From Stomoxys calcitrans (lineage: Eukaryota > Arthropoda > Insecta > Diptera > Muscidae): a stretch of DNA of 64,000 nt. The notes beneath the pieces were generated by a model. The model made no database searches and had not been told where the DNA came from. It saw only the letters and a program-made list of their open reading frames with translations. The translations under genes and the position numbers were made by a program. This document shows positions 1 through 10,925 of this stretch, piece after piece (the first letter of the stretch is position 1; every line of letters begins with the position of its first letter). Where the stretch lies: the NCBI RefSeq assembly GCF_963082655.1, contig NC_081553.1:63540311-63604310 (forward strand), in the 5' to 3' direction.

Positions 1-1020
1 CAGATTCGAAATCTACTCCCGAATACATTTCATTTGAGCCCCATATTGAAATGATCGTCTAATATGTCTGTTTGGGGGAGTTTTGGGGTTGGGCGGCCCG
101 ATGGGTACTTAGACTCAAATTTTAATACCATATTCGTATTCTACTCTCCAATACCTTTCATTTGATATCTATATTGTCCCACTTTTGATTTTGGATTGTG
201 TTTTTGGCATAAGGGGAGGGTCCGCCCCCCTTCCGATACCGAAAAATTATATATTCCATGTATCATTCCAGACCAACCTACACAATATGCGAGCATTTCG
301 AGAAAATCGGTTCTGCCGTTTTTCAGTCTATACGGAACAAACAAACCGAGTCCCATATATCCGTGATTGGCTAATGTGCTCATTTTGGGCTTTTTTGGGG
401 GGGGTGGGGTAACCCCCTATACTTCGACATGAATTTGTATGCCAGATTCGTTATTTACTTCCGCATAGTTTTCATTTGATACCCATATTGTCATTATCGG
501 TCCACTTTTGATTTTGGGTGGTGTTTTTAAGGTAACGGTGGAGGGTCCCCTCCTTCCGTTATCAATAAATTATGAAGCCTATTCCTACTTCCGGACCATA
601 TTCGTAATCTATTCCCGAATACCTTTCATTCGATTCTCGTATTGCCATTATCGTCCAATAATAACTATATGGGGGGTTGGGGCGGCCCCCCAATTACTTG
701 GACCCAATTTTTAAAATGGAATTTGTACTCTACTCTTGAATACCTTTCATTTAAGTCCCATATTGTCCCAATTGGCTCACTTTAATTTTTGGGTAGTACT
801 TTTGGGGTAAGGGGGAGGTCCGCCCCCAATGCGATATCAAAAAATTGTATAGCCTATTGCTCCTTCCGGACCACTCCCCAAAATCTGTGAAAATATCAAA
901 GAAATCGGTTTAGCCGTTTTTGAGTCTATACGGAACAAACAAATTTACAAACCCACAAACAAACAAACAAACATACAAACAAACAACCAAACATACAAAC
1001 AAACACAAATTAATTTTTAT
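1..1020 (+). repeat. Interspersed repeat family A, copy 1
   Basis: Degenerate tandem monomers of roughly 130-150 bp. Each contains a phrase like ccTTTCATTTGA, then CCCATATTG, then a G-run block ending in GGGGCGGCCC. The copy closes with a segment resembling 'cggttNagccgtttttgagt' and a CAAA/CAAACA-rich simple tail (about 944-1010). The same order recurs at 7106-9140 and, inverted, at 43935-44935, so this is an interspersed element and not a local satellite. It encodes nothing recognisable. The class is unknown. Confidence 0.75.
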
Positions 1021-1440
1021 ATATAGATTTTGTCAAAATTTCGTTTCTTAGGATATTTAGTAAAATTTTTATCAAAATTTGATTTCTATAGGAAATTTTC
1101 TCAAAATTTCATTTGTATAGGAAATTTCCTCAAAATTTAAGTTCTATAGGAAATTTTCTCAAAATTTAATTTCTATAGGAAATTTTGTCAAAATTTAATT
1201 TTTATAGAAAATTTTGTAAAATTTTCATTTCTATAGGAAATTTTGTCAAAATATGATTTCTATAAGAAATTTTTTCAACATTTTATTTCAATGGGAAATT
1301 TTGTCTAAATTTCCATTCTTTCGGAAATTTGGTCTAAATTTCCTTTCTTTTGGAAATACTGTCAAAATACTCGATTTCTGCGCAACTTTTTCAAAATTTT
1401 GTATTTAGGAAAATTTCTTTACTTTCAATATATTTTTTTT
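1021..1440. repeat. A/T-rich minisatellite, ~29-30 bp unit
   Basis: About a dozen degenerate copies of a unit reading aaattttgtcaaaattt followed by aatttctatagg. Copies near 1100-1260 are clean and those after 1300 are decayed. It directly follows the tail of repeat A. Confidence 0.8.
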
Positions 1441-2635
1441 CAAATTTTTTAAATTTCCATTTAATCCATTATGCCTTCGTTCGTCTATAAATGTCTATGC
1501 TGGTTAAATGTGTCTGCATTTGCGATAAGCATGCTACGCAATGATAATGGTCATGATATTAAAACGTAATTCCATACCATTGCTTATCTCTGTTTCCCTC
1601 TCATTCATAATTTAATTCGCATTTATGGAATTTCTTAATACAAAATTCCTTTGGCCGAGAAACTCTTACAAGCCATTTTAATTACGTTCCAACAAAAGGG
1701 CCAACGAAATGGCCATTCGGTCAGCCAACTCCTCCTGCTCACTCAAGTCTTTATTTCATATCCAATTCAAATCGTCTCTGCGTAGTGCTGATTAAAATTC
1801 CCCGGCAAAGAGTACTGCAGCATACTTGGGTCTCAAGTGTTTCATTTAAATTGGTGAGAATGTCCTTTCCAAAGAAGTATTCAAAGTTCTGTGTATTGTG
1901 CACATAGTATATGGGAAAACTTTAAATAGTCCAAAGGCCATTGTCAACTGAAAGCAGTAATAAAAGGATATTCACATGCCAACCCTTGCCATTCCACACC
2001 CCCCTTTGGTAAGTGTAGGGCATTAAACCAAAGGGGACGGCCGCTGCCGTGTGTGATATTGACTCATGGCCAAATTATAAAAGATTTACGAGGTTGTAAG
2101 ACAAGACTTACACGTGACCAAAGATAAAATAATGGACATTTGCCAAAGTGCCTTTCTGTGTGCCTGCCTGTTGTTGTCGATGGCGATTTGGTGGTGTTGC
2201 TTTCGTTGTCTTTGTTGCGAAGGAGTTAAAATCCCTTAACGAAGTATAAACAAAGATTTGCATATTGACATCGCCTAGGAGAAATACAGCTGCTTGTGGT
2301 CCTTCGGCGGGGCAATATATGTCCTCTTAGCAAAAAGAGGCCTTTCGATAAAGAGCTACGTGTATTAAAATTCTAACACCCCATACTTCAGCATACAATG
2401 AGACTGTCTCTTCACATGCTATATAGACAAGCCGTGTTCATTACAACGACATGTTAAGCCCATTTGGGAATGGAATATTACAGAAGTAATTTAATATGTA
2501 TCCAGACAGGTAAGCCTTGAAGGATGCTCTATTTAATAAAGCGGCTGAAACAGAATCCTTGGTTCTTTAGCAAAATCGAAGAAAACCGAAAAATGCAGCA
2601 TTTTCAACGCATTTCCTCACTTAAGGAAATTTTGG
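1441..2635. other. No recognisable feature
   Basis: Mixed-composition sequence with no long open frame, no repeat shared with the rest of the window and no recognisable RNA. The 78-residue frame starting at 2524 runs into a SINE-like repeat and is not treated as a gene. Confidence 0.5.
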
Positions 2636-2789
2636 TAAATGGCGACATTTGTGAGGTACTTTGCCATGTAAAAACTTCTTCCCAAAGAGGTGTTGCTCTG
2701 CGGCACGCCGTTCGGACTCGGCACTCATTGATTTGTGAGAAGTTTGCCCCGGTTCCTTAATGGAATGTTCATGGGCAAATTTGCATTTG
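2636..2789 (+). mobile_element. SINE-like family S, body and 3' part (copy S1)
   Basis: Shares an ordered series of blocks with 6815-7105 and 45878-46073: gcgacatttgtgaggta, then a cttcNccaaagagg block, then gcggcacgccgttcggact, then tcattgaNNtgtgagaagtt, then ggaatgttcatgggcaaa. The tRNA-like head present at 6824-6870 is missing. It abuts a transposase remnant starting at 2793. Confidence 0.7.
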
Positions 2790-2792
2790 CAT

Positions 2793-3011
2793 GTTAAACC
2801 TCATGTTTATATAGACAAGCCCGCTTCAATTGACGCATTGGAAGACAACATTGAAGCATTTATTCGTGTTGGAAAGTGTATGCCTAAGTTGGACTAAGCG
2901 GATGGACCATTCGAGGCGCAGTCACGGTCAATATTTGCATGAAATAATCTTCAAACATTAAATTGTATGGACCGTATTATCGATTCAAATAAAATTTTGA
3001 TGCATTTTTTT
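2793..3011 (+). pseudogene. Tc3-like (DUF4817-type) transposase, C-terminal fragment
   Basis: The frame starting at 2793 reads HVYIDKPASIDALEDNIEAF, the C-terminal region of the Tc3-like transposases common in insects. A frameshift near 2880 moves the end into another frame, which reads WTKRMDHSRRSHGQYLHEII and stops at 2959-2961. The family assignment is from known family sequence. The catalytic D/D residues lie upstream of this fragment and are absent. The 3' trailer after the stop is A/T-rich and no terminal repeat is clear. It belongs to the same broad family as the foldback element at 13500-14106. Confidence 0.7.
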
Positions 3012-3180
3012 GAATTGTTTGTGGCTGATCTTGCTGGTCAATTTTCGCTAGGCGTTTCGTTGTAGCGAGCTTATTCATGTTCCAAATTCGTGTACTAGTA
3101 CTTATTGTCTCATCATCTGTGCCTCTTTCACTATTAGAGAAGAACATGATATAGTGTTGATCGCTTGTTGTGTAAGACTA

Positions 3181-3322
3181 TTAACAGAACAAAATGGTCC
3201 TTGCGATCTTACTCCAGTGCATGTTGGTCTATCGTAGTCTTAGCATGTCCGCTGTGTGCCTCTTTTACATCTTCCTGAGCCAGGTGGGTGATCCATCGTT
3301 CGTTTTCCGCTGTGCGAGCATA
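3181..3322 (-). pseudogene. LINE ORF1 (gag-like) 3' fragment, right side of mariner insertion
   Basis: On the minus strand this continues, in frame across the mariner insertion, from the zinc-knuckle segment at 4354-4735. The junction codons give KMKECTDSLCSHSGKRTMD, followed by a stop near 3240. It is assigned by continuity with that segment, since nothing in this piece alone is diagnostic. Confidence 0.45.
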
Positions 3323-4353
3323 CGAGGGTTGCCTTTTATATTTCGGGATTTGACAACCCTTGCGTTGCAATCTGCCAACTGACAGCTCAATCGTAAAGCT
3401 TGACATTTTTGAGGTTATACGTACTCAGAACGTTTTGACATACGATCGCTTTTTTATGTTGTTTACAGTAACTTAAAAGATTCATCTCGGCCAAAACATG
3501 AAATTAAATCGTGAACATTTTCGTGCGATTATTTTTTTCAACTTTCGACGTGGATTAACTCAATGACAGCGCATCGATGAACTTAATTAAATTTTTGGCA
3601 ATGAAGCTCCATCAAGGACCAGCGTTTATCGATGGTGTGATGAATTCAACCGAGGTCGAAGTTCAAGTCCAAGACGAATTTCGTGAAGGTCGTCCTAAAT
3701 CAGTTGTGGTTCCAAAAACCATTGATGCTGTGCGCCAACTGATATTGCAAGATCGTCATGTGACCTATCGTGAGATTGAGAAAACCTTAGGCATTAGTGG
3801 GACTACATACATTCAATATTGAATAAACATTTGACCGTCAACAAAAATTTGTTCGCATTGGATCCCACACAATTTGTCAAAAGGCTCGTATAGATTGGTC
3901 GGAAGAAATGCCCCAAAAATACGATAGCGGTGCTTCGAAACACGTCTATGACATCGTGACAGGTGATGAATCGTGGATTTACGCGTATGACCCCGAAAGT
4001 AAACAGCAGTCGACTGTATGGGTGTTTCAAGATGAGCCAAATCCAACAAAAGTTGCTCGCGCACGAAGCACTTCCAAGCAAATGATCGTCTTTTTTTTCG
4101 AAAAAACTGGACATGTCGCCATCGTTCAACTAGAACAACACAGAACAGTCAATTCTGAGTGGTACACAGCCATTTATTTGCTTTCAAGAAATCAGGAAAA
4201 CCAAACGCCGAAGATGAATCAGAGTGACAAAAGTGCTTCGACAATTGGTTCAAGCGCATGCAAAAGTGCGTAGATTTCAATGGGGAATATTTTGATTCTA
4301 TGTTTTATATTTGTTTTTGTTCTCTAATCCCGAAATATAAATGACAACCCTCG
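3323..4353 (+). mobile_element. mariner-family DNA transposon, internally deleted
   Basis: Both ends are intact. The left terminal repeat starts cgagggttgcctttta and the right end is its imperfect inverse, ending aatgacaaccctcg; about 28 bp match with a few differences. TA dinucleotides flank at 3321-3322 and 4354-4355, the expected mariner target duplication. At 1031 bp it is shorter than a usual ~1.3 kb mariner because part of the catalytic region is missing. It sits inside an antisense LINE ORF1, so it is younger than that LINE. A second, opposite-strand member lies at 59130-60188. Confidence 0.92.
3498..4292 (+). pseudogene. Broken mariner transposase
   Basis: ATG at 3498 begins MKLNREHFRAIIFFNFRRGL, a helix-turn-helix N-terminus. 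A TGA follows shortly and several frame changes occur. Recognisable blocks are RQLILQDRHVTYREIEKTLG (second DNA-binding region), then VTGDESWIYAYDPESKQQ with the first catalytic Asp at 3965-3967, then the terminal CFDNWFKRMQK block. Between about 4205 and 4235 the frame jumps from the KPNAEDE region to the C-terminal region. This removes the HDN-type and PDLAPND-type blocks that carry the second and third catalytic Asp. Family knowledge: mariner uses a D,D34D triad, so this copy cannot encode an active enzyme. Confidence 0.88.
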
Positions 4354-4735
4354 TAAAGAGTCAGTGCATTCCTTCATCTTGTGTCCACTCTTGCCACATT
4401 TTATGCATAGTCCCCTTCCTTTTCTATCGGCTCACTTGCATTCCCACTGTCGATGGCCTGTTCCAAAACACCTGCAGCAGCGTTTCCTCCTACACGATAT
4501 TTCAGCCGACAATTCGTCATTCCAATCAGAGCCTGCTTGTCTTCAGCAGCACATTGGCGCAGCTAGCTGGTAGGGAGACGAAAGCCCTTCTCTTATCTCT
4601 GGTATTCAGTGCAGTTAGCTGCACAGTCACTTCTTCAGCTGTTGTCGCCGTTGCCTTAACCACTGCATCATTGATCTCTTCGGCCGTGGAGAGGGTATCC
4701 AGGTCGCGGAACTCTATTGGATCTTGATTTCTTGA
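4354..4735 (-). pseudogene. LINE ORF1 (gag-like) fragment with zinc knuckles
   Basis: The minus-strand frame reads a segment including DLDTLSTAEEINDAVVKATA, then DKRRAFVSLPASCANVLLK, then NCRLKYR and two zinc-knuckle regions. The second knuckle is an intact CCHC (LCIKCGKSGHKMKEC, about 4365-4406). The first (CFGTGHRQWECK) has lost one Cys by deletion. This order is typical of ORF1 proteins of insect non-LTR retrotransposons, which bind the element's RNA. There are stops and frame changes. It is cut on one side by the mariner and on the other by a family B repeat at about 4736. The sense-strand 128-residue frame over the same DNA is a shadow. Confidence 0.7.
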
Positions 4736-5870
4736 GCCTCTAGAGGGCGCAATTCTCGTCCGACTTGACTGAAATTTTGCATGAGGTGTTTTGGTATCAC
4801 TTCTAACAACTGTGCTTAGTATGATTCAAAACGGTCCATGTTTTGATATAGCTGCAATATAAACCGATCTTCGGTCTTGTCTTCTTGAGCGTCTAGAGGG
4901 CGATATTCTTATCCGATTTTACTAATATTTTGAACGTAGTGTTTGGTGTCACTTCCAACAACTGTGTTTAGTATTATTCAAATCGGTTCATAATTTGGTA
5001 TTGCTGTCATATAAACCGATCTTGGATCTTGACTACTTGAGCCAATAAAGCGCGCAATTCTCATCCGATTTGGCTGAAATTTTGGCATGAGGTGTTTTGT
5101 TTTGACTTTCAATATTCGTGCTAAGTATAGTGCAAATCGGTACATAACCTGATATAGCTGCCATATAAACCGATCTGTGGTCTTGACTTCTTGAGCCTCT
5201 AGAGGGCGCAATTCTCGTCCGAATTGACTGAAATTTTGCACGTGGTGTTTTGGTATGACTTTCAATAACTGTGCTAAGTATGACACAAATCGGTCCATGT
5301 TTTGATATAGCTGCCATATAAACCGAACTTGGGTCTTGATTTCTTGAGCCCCTAGAAGGCACGTGGGGTTTCGGTGTCATTTCCAACAACTGTGCTAAGT
5401 ATGATACAAATCGGCTAATAATCTGGTATAGCTGTCATATAAACCGATCTTGGGTCTTGACTTCTTCAGCCAATAGAGAGCGCAATTCCCATTCGATTGC
5501 GCTGAAATTTTGCGTTAGGTGTTTTGTTATGACTTCCAATAACTGTGCAAAGTATGGCGCAAATCGGTGCTTAACCTGATATAGCTGCCATATAAACCGA
5601 TCTGGGATCTTGACTTCTTGAGCCTCAATTCTCATCCGTTTTGGCAGAAATTTTGTACAACGGCTTCTTTCATGACCTTCAACATTCGTGTCTAATATGG
5701 TCTGAATCGATCAATAGCTTGATACAGCTCCCATATAAACCTATCTCCCGATTTTGTTTCTTGAGCCCCTACAAGGCGCAATTCTTATCCGAATGAACTG
5801 AAATATTACGCAATGACTTCTACAATGTTCAGCATTCGTTTATGGTCCGAATCGGACTATAACTTGTTTT
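4736..5870 (+). repeat. Family B interspersed element (copy B1), tandem ~150 bp monomers
   Basis: About seven degenerate monomers. Each carries atagctgNcatataaaccga, then cttgacttcttgagcc, then a 'gcgcaattctNatccgatt' block, then 'acttccaacaactgtgctaa'. It ends in the family's CTTG plus T-run border at about 5865-5880 but lacks the usual terminal palindrome. No coding function; stop-poor frames here are a by-product of the repeat. Confidence 0.85.
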
Positions 5871-5880
5871 TTTGTTTTTA

Positions 5881-6814
5881 ATTTGATTTATCCTGAAAGT
5901 TTTTAAGTTTTTTGTTCAGAATTCTTGAGGTTTTATGTTGAATAAAAAATCCAGCAATTCACATTCATTTAGTTCCATCTGTCTCTGCCACCTATAAAAA
6001 CAGAGGCAATGAACCTAGACAACTATTCGATATACCAAGCAACCAAACCAATAGGCTGTTGTATGTGTGTTACAGAGATTATGAGAATTGAATCTTTTTT
6101 ACATAACAATTGGATATAAATCATTAAAGATTTTCCCAAAGACAATGTTAAGAAGACCAAATTAAATCCTTTATTTATACAGACAATTTTCGTTCTCGCC
6201 TTCTTGCTGCAGTAGCAGCAGAATGCCAATGAAATTGAAAAACTTTATGCCGCATTCACTATAAATGAAATTCATATGCTATAGGGGAGTTGGCACAATA
6301 AAGGATTTTGCACACACACACACACCCATTCATAGATTCTCACACTTATACATTATAAGGTTGTAGGGGAGGGATGGAGTTAAAGGGTTAAATCTTCACA
6401 AGTATTTCAAATATTCACATGGCTTGGAAAAATTGCATATACGCATAACATCGCACGTCCTATTGCCAAAAGGAGGAGTTGTTCATGTAAGCAGAACTAG
6501 TTTGTCTGCCTGCCTGCCCATCTGGATGTACATAAATCTATGGTAATAGAGAGCTTACATTTTTTATTTAGCCATAATTCCATTTGATTTATTTGCATTT
6601 GAATAAACAGTGTCGTCGTTGTATATGGCTTTAAGAATTGAGATATGGGGTATTCCACAGAAAAGAAATTTTGAGTTTCATTAAATTTTTTTTTAAAAAA
6701 ATTGATTTTTATAGGTAACTAGCCAAACCGGGCCAGCTACGCTGCGCCTTTCTTTAACTCTCTGATACTTTTTTTAGAGTGGAGACACTTCACCCTGAAG
6801 TGGAATATCGAATT
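5881..6814. other. No recognisable gene; short CA microsatellite
   Basis: Unremarkable AT-rich sequence. A (CA)n run lies at 6311-6325. Nothing else is shared with other parts of the window. Confidence 0.5.
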
Positions 6815-7105
6815 CGTGCCACTGTAGCCTAAGTCCGCCTATGATGTTGAACACCTGCATTCGAATCCTGGCGGGTAGAAGGACATAATTTTAAGCGGTG
6901 ATTATCCCATTTTAATGCTGGTGACATTTGCGAGGTACCATGCCTTGCATGGTCATGTAAAAAATTCTCCCCAAAGAGGAGTCGCACTGCGGCACGCCGT
7001 TCGGACTCAGCTATAAAGGTTTCCTATCATTGAGTTTAAACTTAAATCGGAAAGCTCTCATTGATGTGTGAGAAGTTAGGCCCTGCTCGGTTCCTCGGTT
7101 CCCAA
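6815..7105 (+). mobile_element. SINE-like family S with tRNA-like head (copy S2)
   Basis: The longest copy of family S. Its head contains TAGCCTAAGTCCG (about 6825-6837), which resembles a pol III A box, and cattcgaatcc (6858-6868), which resembles a B box. The spacing is compatible with a tRNA-derived internal promoter. The body carries the same ordered blocks as 2636-2789 and 45878-46073, including gcggcacgccgttcggactc. Inferred to be a non-autonomous retroelement transcribed by pol III. No clear target duplication is seen. Confidence 0.65.
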
Positions 7106-9140
7106 ATGCATTTTTTTGAGTCCTATATTACCATAATGGTAACTATTTCCGTTTTAGGAGGTATTTTGGGACACTTGCCCCTTAGAGTCGTGCTCTACTT
7201 TCAAATACATTTTATATGAATCGCATAATGGGATGAGTGGTAAATAAGTTCTGTTTGAGGGTAGGGTGGAACAGGTCTTTGTCCCAAAAATGAGTATCAA
7301 TTTCCCGAAAATCAATCGATTTCCACCCTAAATAACTTTTATAAATTAGAGAGGGTCATTGTCCCAAAAATTAGTATCAATTTTCCGAAAATCAATCGAT
7401 TTCCACCCTAAATAGCTTTTATAAATTAGAGAGGTATTTTGGGGTGGGGCGGCTCCTGAACTACATGCCTCTTCAATTGGATATCAAATTCGTTTTTCTG
7501 AAACGCCTTTCGTTTGAGTTCAATATATTGTCGTGATAGGCCTATATATCCATTTGGCTGGTTTTGGGCGGCCCCCGACCCCAACAATAGAAACCAGGTT
7601 TTTTGACTGTGAGAGCGCAAAAAAATTACGAGCGAATCGCATTACCAATCTCCGTGATCTGGTGTTTTTGAAAATCAGGGTAATGAGAAGTGCTTTTTAG
7701 GGGAGGGATGGCACCTCAGATATTTCGACTCAAATATGGCTATCATATTCAAGCTCCACTCCCAAATCCCTTAAATTTGAGTCCCATATTGCCATGGTCG
7801 GTAAATATGAACCGTTTGGAGGATCTTTAGGGGCTTGGGCGACCACCGGCACTTTTACCTGAAAATAGATATCAAATTTGTTCCTTACTCCCGAATACCG
7901 TTGATTTTAGCTCCACATTGCCATAGTCGGATATAAAGTTCAGTTTAGTTCAAAAACTTGGCTTCAAAATTGGATATCAAATTCGTTTTCTACTCTTAAA
8001 TACCTTTCATATGAGTCCCATATTGTCAAAATTAGTCAATTGACCTATTTGACGTACTTTTAGGAGGAAAAGCGCCACCTAGACTTGAACGCAATTTTTA
8101 ATTTCATATTCGCAAGTTACTCCCAAATATTATTCATTTGAATCCAATATAGCCATGGGGGCTGATATTCCAATTTGGGGGTGGGGCGACTTCCCATTAC
8201 TTGGACTTAATTTTGAAAGCCATATTTGTAAACTACTGCCGAATACATTTCAACTGAGTCCCATATTGATAGGAACGTCGAATATATTTGTTTAGAGAAG
8301 TTTTGGGGTTAGGCTACCCGCAGTGTATTTGGACCCGAAATTAAATACGATATTCGTTTTCCCTTCTCCAAAACCTTTCATTTGATACTCATATTGTATC
8401 TATCGGTCCACTTTTGATTTTGGGTGGCGTTCTTGCAGTAAGGGGAGAGTCCGCTCCCTTTCGTTATCTAAAAATTATATAGCTTTTGTTTCCTTCTAGA
8501 CAACCCTACACGATCTGTGAAAATTTAAGACAATCGGTTCAGCCGTGTTTGATTCTACGTAACATAGAAACAAACCGAGTCCCATGTAGTCATGATGGGT
8601 AATATGCCCATAAGGGTCGTTTTTGGGGGGGGTGGGGTGACCCCTATACTTCGATCTGATTTTGTATGCCAAATTTGTAATCTACTCCCGAATACCTTTG
8701 ATTTGAGCCCCATATTGACATGCACGTCCAATATGTCTGTTGGGGGGGAGTTTTGGAATTGGGGCGGCCCGATGGGTACTTATACTCAAATTTTATTCTA
8801 CTTTCCTTCCCATATTGACATCCAGGTCCAATATGTCTGTTTGGGGGGAGTTTTGGGGTTGGGGCGGCCCGATGTGTACTTAGACTCAAATTTTTTTCTA
8901 CTTTCGTATTCTACTCCTCAATACCTTTCACTTGATATCCATATTGTCCCGATCGGTCCACTTTTGATTTTGGGTGGTATTTTTGAGACAAGGGGGAGGG
9001 TCCGCCCCCCCTTCCGATATCAAAAAATTATGCAGGCTATGTTTCCTTCCACACCAACCTACACAATCTGATAAAACTTTAAGGTAATCGGTTGAGCCGT
9101 TTTTGAGTCTATACGGAACAAACAAACACAAATTTATTTT
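7106..9140 (+). repeat. Interspersed repeat family A, copy 2 (longest)
   Basis: A long run of degenerate A monomers with the ccTTTCATTTGAGTCCCATA phrase and G-rich blocks. A local direct duplication is visible: the 'gaccNacttNNgattttggg' region with its surroundings appears at about 8390-8600 and again at 8930-9130. It ends with the 'gagtctatacggaacaaaca' tail used by copy 1. It directly adjoins family B copy 2. Confidence 0.75.
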
Positions 9141-10657
9141 TGTACCCTCCATCATAGGAGGTTTGTAAAACCTCGAAATATTCGTCTAATACCCCATAAA
9201 GTTCATATATTCTTGATCGTCTCGACGTTTTGAGTCGATCTAGCCATGTCCGTCCGTATGTCTGTCGAAAGCACGCAAACTTTCGAAGGAGTAAAGCTTG
9301 AAATTATGCACAAATGCTTCTTATTAGTGTAGGTCGCTAAGGATTGTAAATGGGCCATATCGGTCAATGTTCTGATATAGCTGTCATATAAACCGATCTT
9401 GGATCTTGGCTTCTTGAGCCACTAGAGGGCGCAATTCTCATTCTTTTTAGCTGAAACTTTGCATGAGGTATTTTGTTATGATTTCCAACAACTTCTCTAA
9501 CTATGGTTGAAATCGGTCCATAAACAGATATAGCTGTCATATAAACCGATCTGGGGTCTTGACTTCTTGATCCTCTCGAGGGCGCAATTCCTATCCGATT
9601 TGGCTGAAATTTTGCACAAAGTGTCTTGTTATGACTACCAACAACTGTGCTAAGTATGGTTTAAATCGGTCCATAAACTGATATAGCTGTCATATAAACC
9701 GATCTGGGCTCTTGACTTCTTAGGCCTCTAGAGGGCGCAGTTCCTATGCGATTTGGCTGATATTTTGCATGAAGTGTTTGATTATAACTTCCAACAACTG
9801 TATTTAGTACGGTTCAAATCTGTCCATTACCTGATATGGCTGTCATATAAACCGATCTGGGGTCTTGACTTCTTGAGCCTCTAGAGGGCACAATTTCTAT
9901 CCGATTTTGCTGAAACTTGGTATGGCGGGTTTCGTTAAGACTTTCAAAAACTGTGCTAAGTTTAAATCGGTCCCTAACCTGAAATATCTGCCATTTAAAA
10001 CAATCTTGGATCTTGACTTCGTAGACCTCTAATGGGCGCAGTTCTCATCCGATTTGGCTGAAGTTTTGCATGAAGTGTTTAATTATAACTTCCAACAACT
10101 GAGGTTAGTATGGTCCAATACCTGATATAGCTGTCATATAAACCGATCTGGGGTCTTGACTTCTTGAGCCTCTATAGGGTGCAATTTGTATCCGATTTGA
10201 CTGAAACTGGATATGACGGGTTTCGTTATGACCTCCAAAAACTGTGCTAAGTATGGTTCAAATCAGTCTATAACCTGATATAGCTGTCATTTAAGCCGAT
10301 CTGGGATCTTGATTTCTTGAGCCCATGACCTTCAACATACGTGTCAAATATGGTCTGAATCGGTCGATAGCCTGGTACAGCTCCCAATAAAACGATCTCC
10401 CTATTTTACTTTTTGAGCCCATAAAGGGCGAAATTCTTACTCGAATTGGCTGAAATTTTTCACAATGACTTCTACTATGGTGTCCAACATTCAATTCAAT
10501 TATGGTCCGAATAACTTGATATAGCTCCAATAGGGTATCAATTGTTATCTGTATCCTTTGTTTGCCTAAAAAGAGATACCGGGAAAAGAACTCGACAAAT
10601 GCGATCCATGGTGGAGGGTAAATAAAATTCGGCGCGGCCGAACTTAGCACGCTTTAA
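9141..10657 (+). repeat. Family B element, near full length (copy B2)
   Basis: The left end is gtaccctccatcataggagg, the family's terminal hairpin region, followed by the 'cgtctaaNaccccataaag' and 'tagccatgtccgtccg' blocks. Then come about eight monomers at a 153 bp spacing (for example 9531, 9684 and 9837). The right end reads gatccatggtggagggta, then the palindrome ttcggcgcggccgaa, then cttagcacgctttaaaattt. Sub-terminal inverted repeats (taccctccNcca against tggNggagggta) link the two ends. No coding capacity. Confidence 0.88.
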
Positions 10658-10679
10658 AATTTTATAGAATGTTGAAGCT

Positions 10680-10925
10680 AGATTGGAGGAATAGTTATCG
10701 GGGTCTACACTTGGTCTCAAAATTGTATATAAGATTCGTTTGCTGCTCTCAAATATCTTTCATTTAAGTTCCATATTGTCATGATTGGTCTATATATCCC
10801 TTTGGCGAGTTTAGGCGGTCCCCTATGAAATTGATCCCAAATTGGGATACCAAATGTTTGTTTTTAGTCAACAATAAGATTGTAAACAAAATTACGCCCG
10901 ACCAACACCGAGATCTGCAGTTTTT
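10680..10925 (+). repeat. Interspersed repeat family A fragment (copy 3)
   Basis: A short piece with the 'aaNatctttcatttaagt' and ccatattgtcatgattggtc phrases of family A. It lies immediately after family B copy 2. Confidence 0.6.

Noticed and set aside
4341..4727. 128-codon plus-strand frame rich in Ser, Val and Cys
   Set aside because: The minus strand of the same DNA encodes a recognisable LINE ORF1 with a zinc knuckle. The plus frame is its shadow.
9141..10657. CRISPR-like array of regularly spaced repeats
   Set aside because: The whole 150-153 bp monomer is conserved with no unique spacers, and the genome is eukaryotic.
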